Positions 5,218 to 5,406 of a DNA stretch of 5,406 nucleotides are shown piece after piece. The stretch comes from Bacillota bacterium. Its GTDB lineage: Bacteria; Bacillota_E; Symbiobacteriia; Symbiobacteriales; Symbiobacteriaceae. The translations under genes and the position numbers were made by a program. The stretch's first letter is position 1; every line of letters begins with the position of its first letter. A model generated the notes under the pieces. That model was not told where the DNA came from. It saw only the letters and a list, made by a program, of their open reading frames with translations, and searched no databases. The stretch spans positions 1 to 5,406 of the forward strand of contig QGVE01000152.1 of the NCBI GenBank assembly GCA_003242675.1, given 5' to 3'.

Positions 5218-5406
5218 GGGGGTGTCGCGAAACTCATGCAATGAAGCGTGAGAGCTTGCGTGAACAAGAACCACGCAATCGGTTTGCGTAGAGAATGGAT
5301 GAGAAGGCGAGAATCCGCCAGAACACCCAATCCGACACGCCTCTCAAACCCCGAATCCATCCCGGAATGTGTCCGACCTGGAACGGATTGGACAGGTCCT
5401 TCAGTT
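5218..5406 (+). mobile_element. Possible 5' part of a class C group II intron or end of an insertion sequence, cut by window edge
   Basis: GC content drops to about 54% over 5211-5400. The first 70 bases have stops in all plus frames, and the rest shows no recognisable coding. The sequence folds: CATGC/GCGTG (5235-5239, 5258-5262) around AAGC/GCTT with loop GTGAGA; ACGCAA/TTGCGT (5273-5278, 5284-5289); GGCG/CGCC (5306-5309, 5316-5319); and GACCTG/CAGGTC (5375-5380, 5393-5398), whose loop contains CGGATTGG, complementary to CCAATCCG at 5327-5334. This looks like a structured RNA. Position just downstream of an intrinsic terminator, and a GUGAGAG-containing hairpin early in the element, resemble class C group II introns, which insert at such sites. 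A GTGTC at 5222-5226 could be the 5' end, but does not match the usual GUGYG exactly. Alternatively GGGGGTGTCGCGAAAC (5218-5233) is an insertion-sequence terminal repeat. The other end is outside the window, so the class is undecided. Confidence 0.38.

Noticed and set aside
5295..5406. A frame starting at ATG 5295 and open to the right edge (37 codons), and another from ATG 5299.
   Set aside because: No proper ribosome binding site, no recognisable motif, and the sequence is better explained as structured RNA. It could be the start of a transposase-type gene, but this is not supportable from 37 codons.

Overview
The window is very GC-rich (roughly 70% by eye), apart from its last ~190 bases (about 54% by my count). 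Start codons include GTG, and possibly TTG, behind strong purine-rich ribosome binding sites. A SpoIIIE/FtsK motor with Gram-positive-type features, a YjcF-like acetyltransferase and an HflK/HflC pair together suggest a high-GC member of the Firmicutes, with Symbiobacterium the best guess. That assignment is inference from gene content and composition; no marker in the window proves it.

Layout, left to right. (1) Positions 2-2005, plus strand: the C-terminal two thirds or more of a SpoIIIE/FtsK DNA translocase, cut by the window edge. It carries an unusual array of eight 8-residue repeats in the linker before the motor. (2) Positions 2020-2463, plus strand: a small GNAT acetyltransferase 14 bases downstream, probably co-transcribed. 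(3) Positions 2464-2660: a convergent intergenic region with two strong hairpins, the second probably a shared bidirectional terminator. (4) Positions 2661-4492, minus strand: the hflK-hflC operon, two SPFH membrane proteins joined by a 4-base GTGA stop/start overlap. In other bacteria they form a complex that controls the FtsH membrane protease; no ftsH gene lies in this window. (5) Positions 4493-4654: a divergent intergenic region. (6) Positions 4655-5137, plus strand: a 160-residue unrecognised protein with two predicted membrane segments, followed by an intrinsic terminator at 5176-5193. (7) Positions 5218-5406: non-coding-looking sequence of lower GC with several hairpins and a possible pseudoknot, running off the right edge. 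It starts just downstream of the terminator, where class C group II introns characteristically insert, and I recall such introns being abundant in Symbiobacterium thermophilum. I therefore read it tentatively as the 5' part of a group II intron, with the end of an insertion sequence as the main alternative.

The left operon concerns chromosome translocation at division or sporulation, and the minus-strand operon concerns membrane protein quality control. I see no evidence that the two are functionally linked. The most promising places for something new are the structured right end, the 24-base-period repeat array in the translocase linker, and the unknown membrane protein divergent from hflKC.
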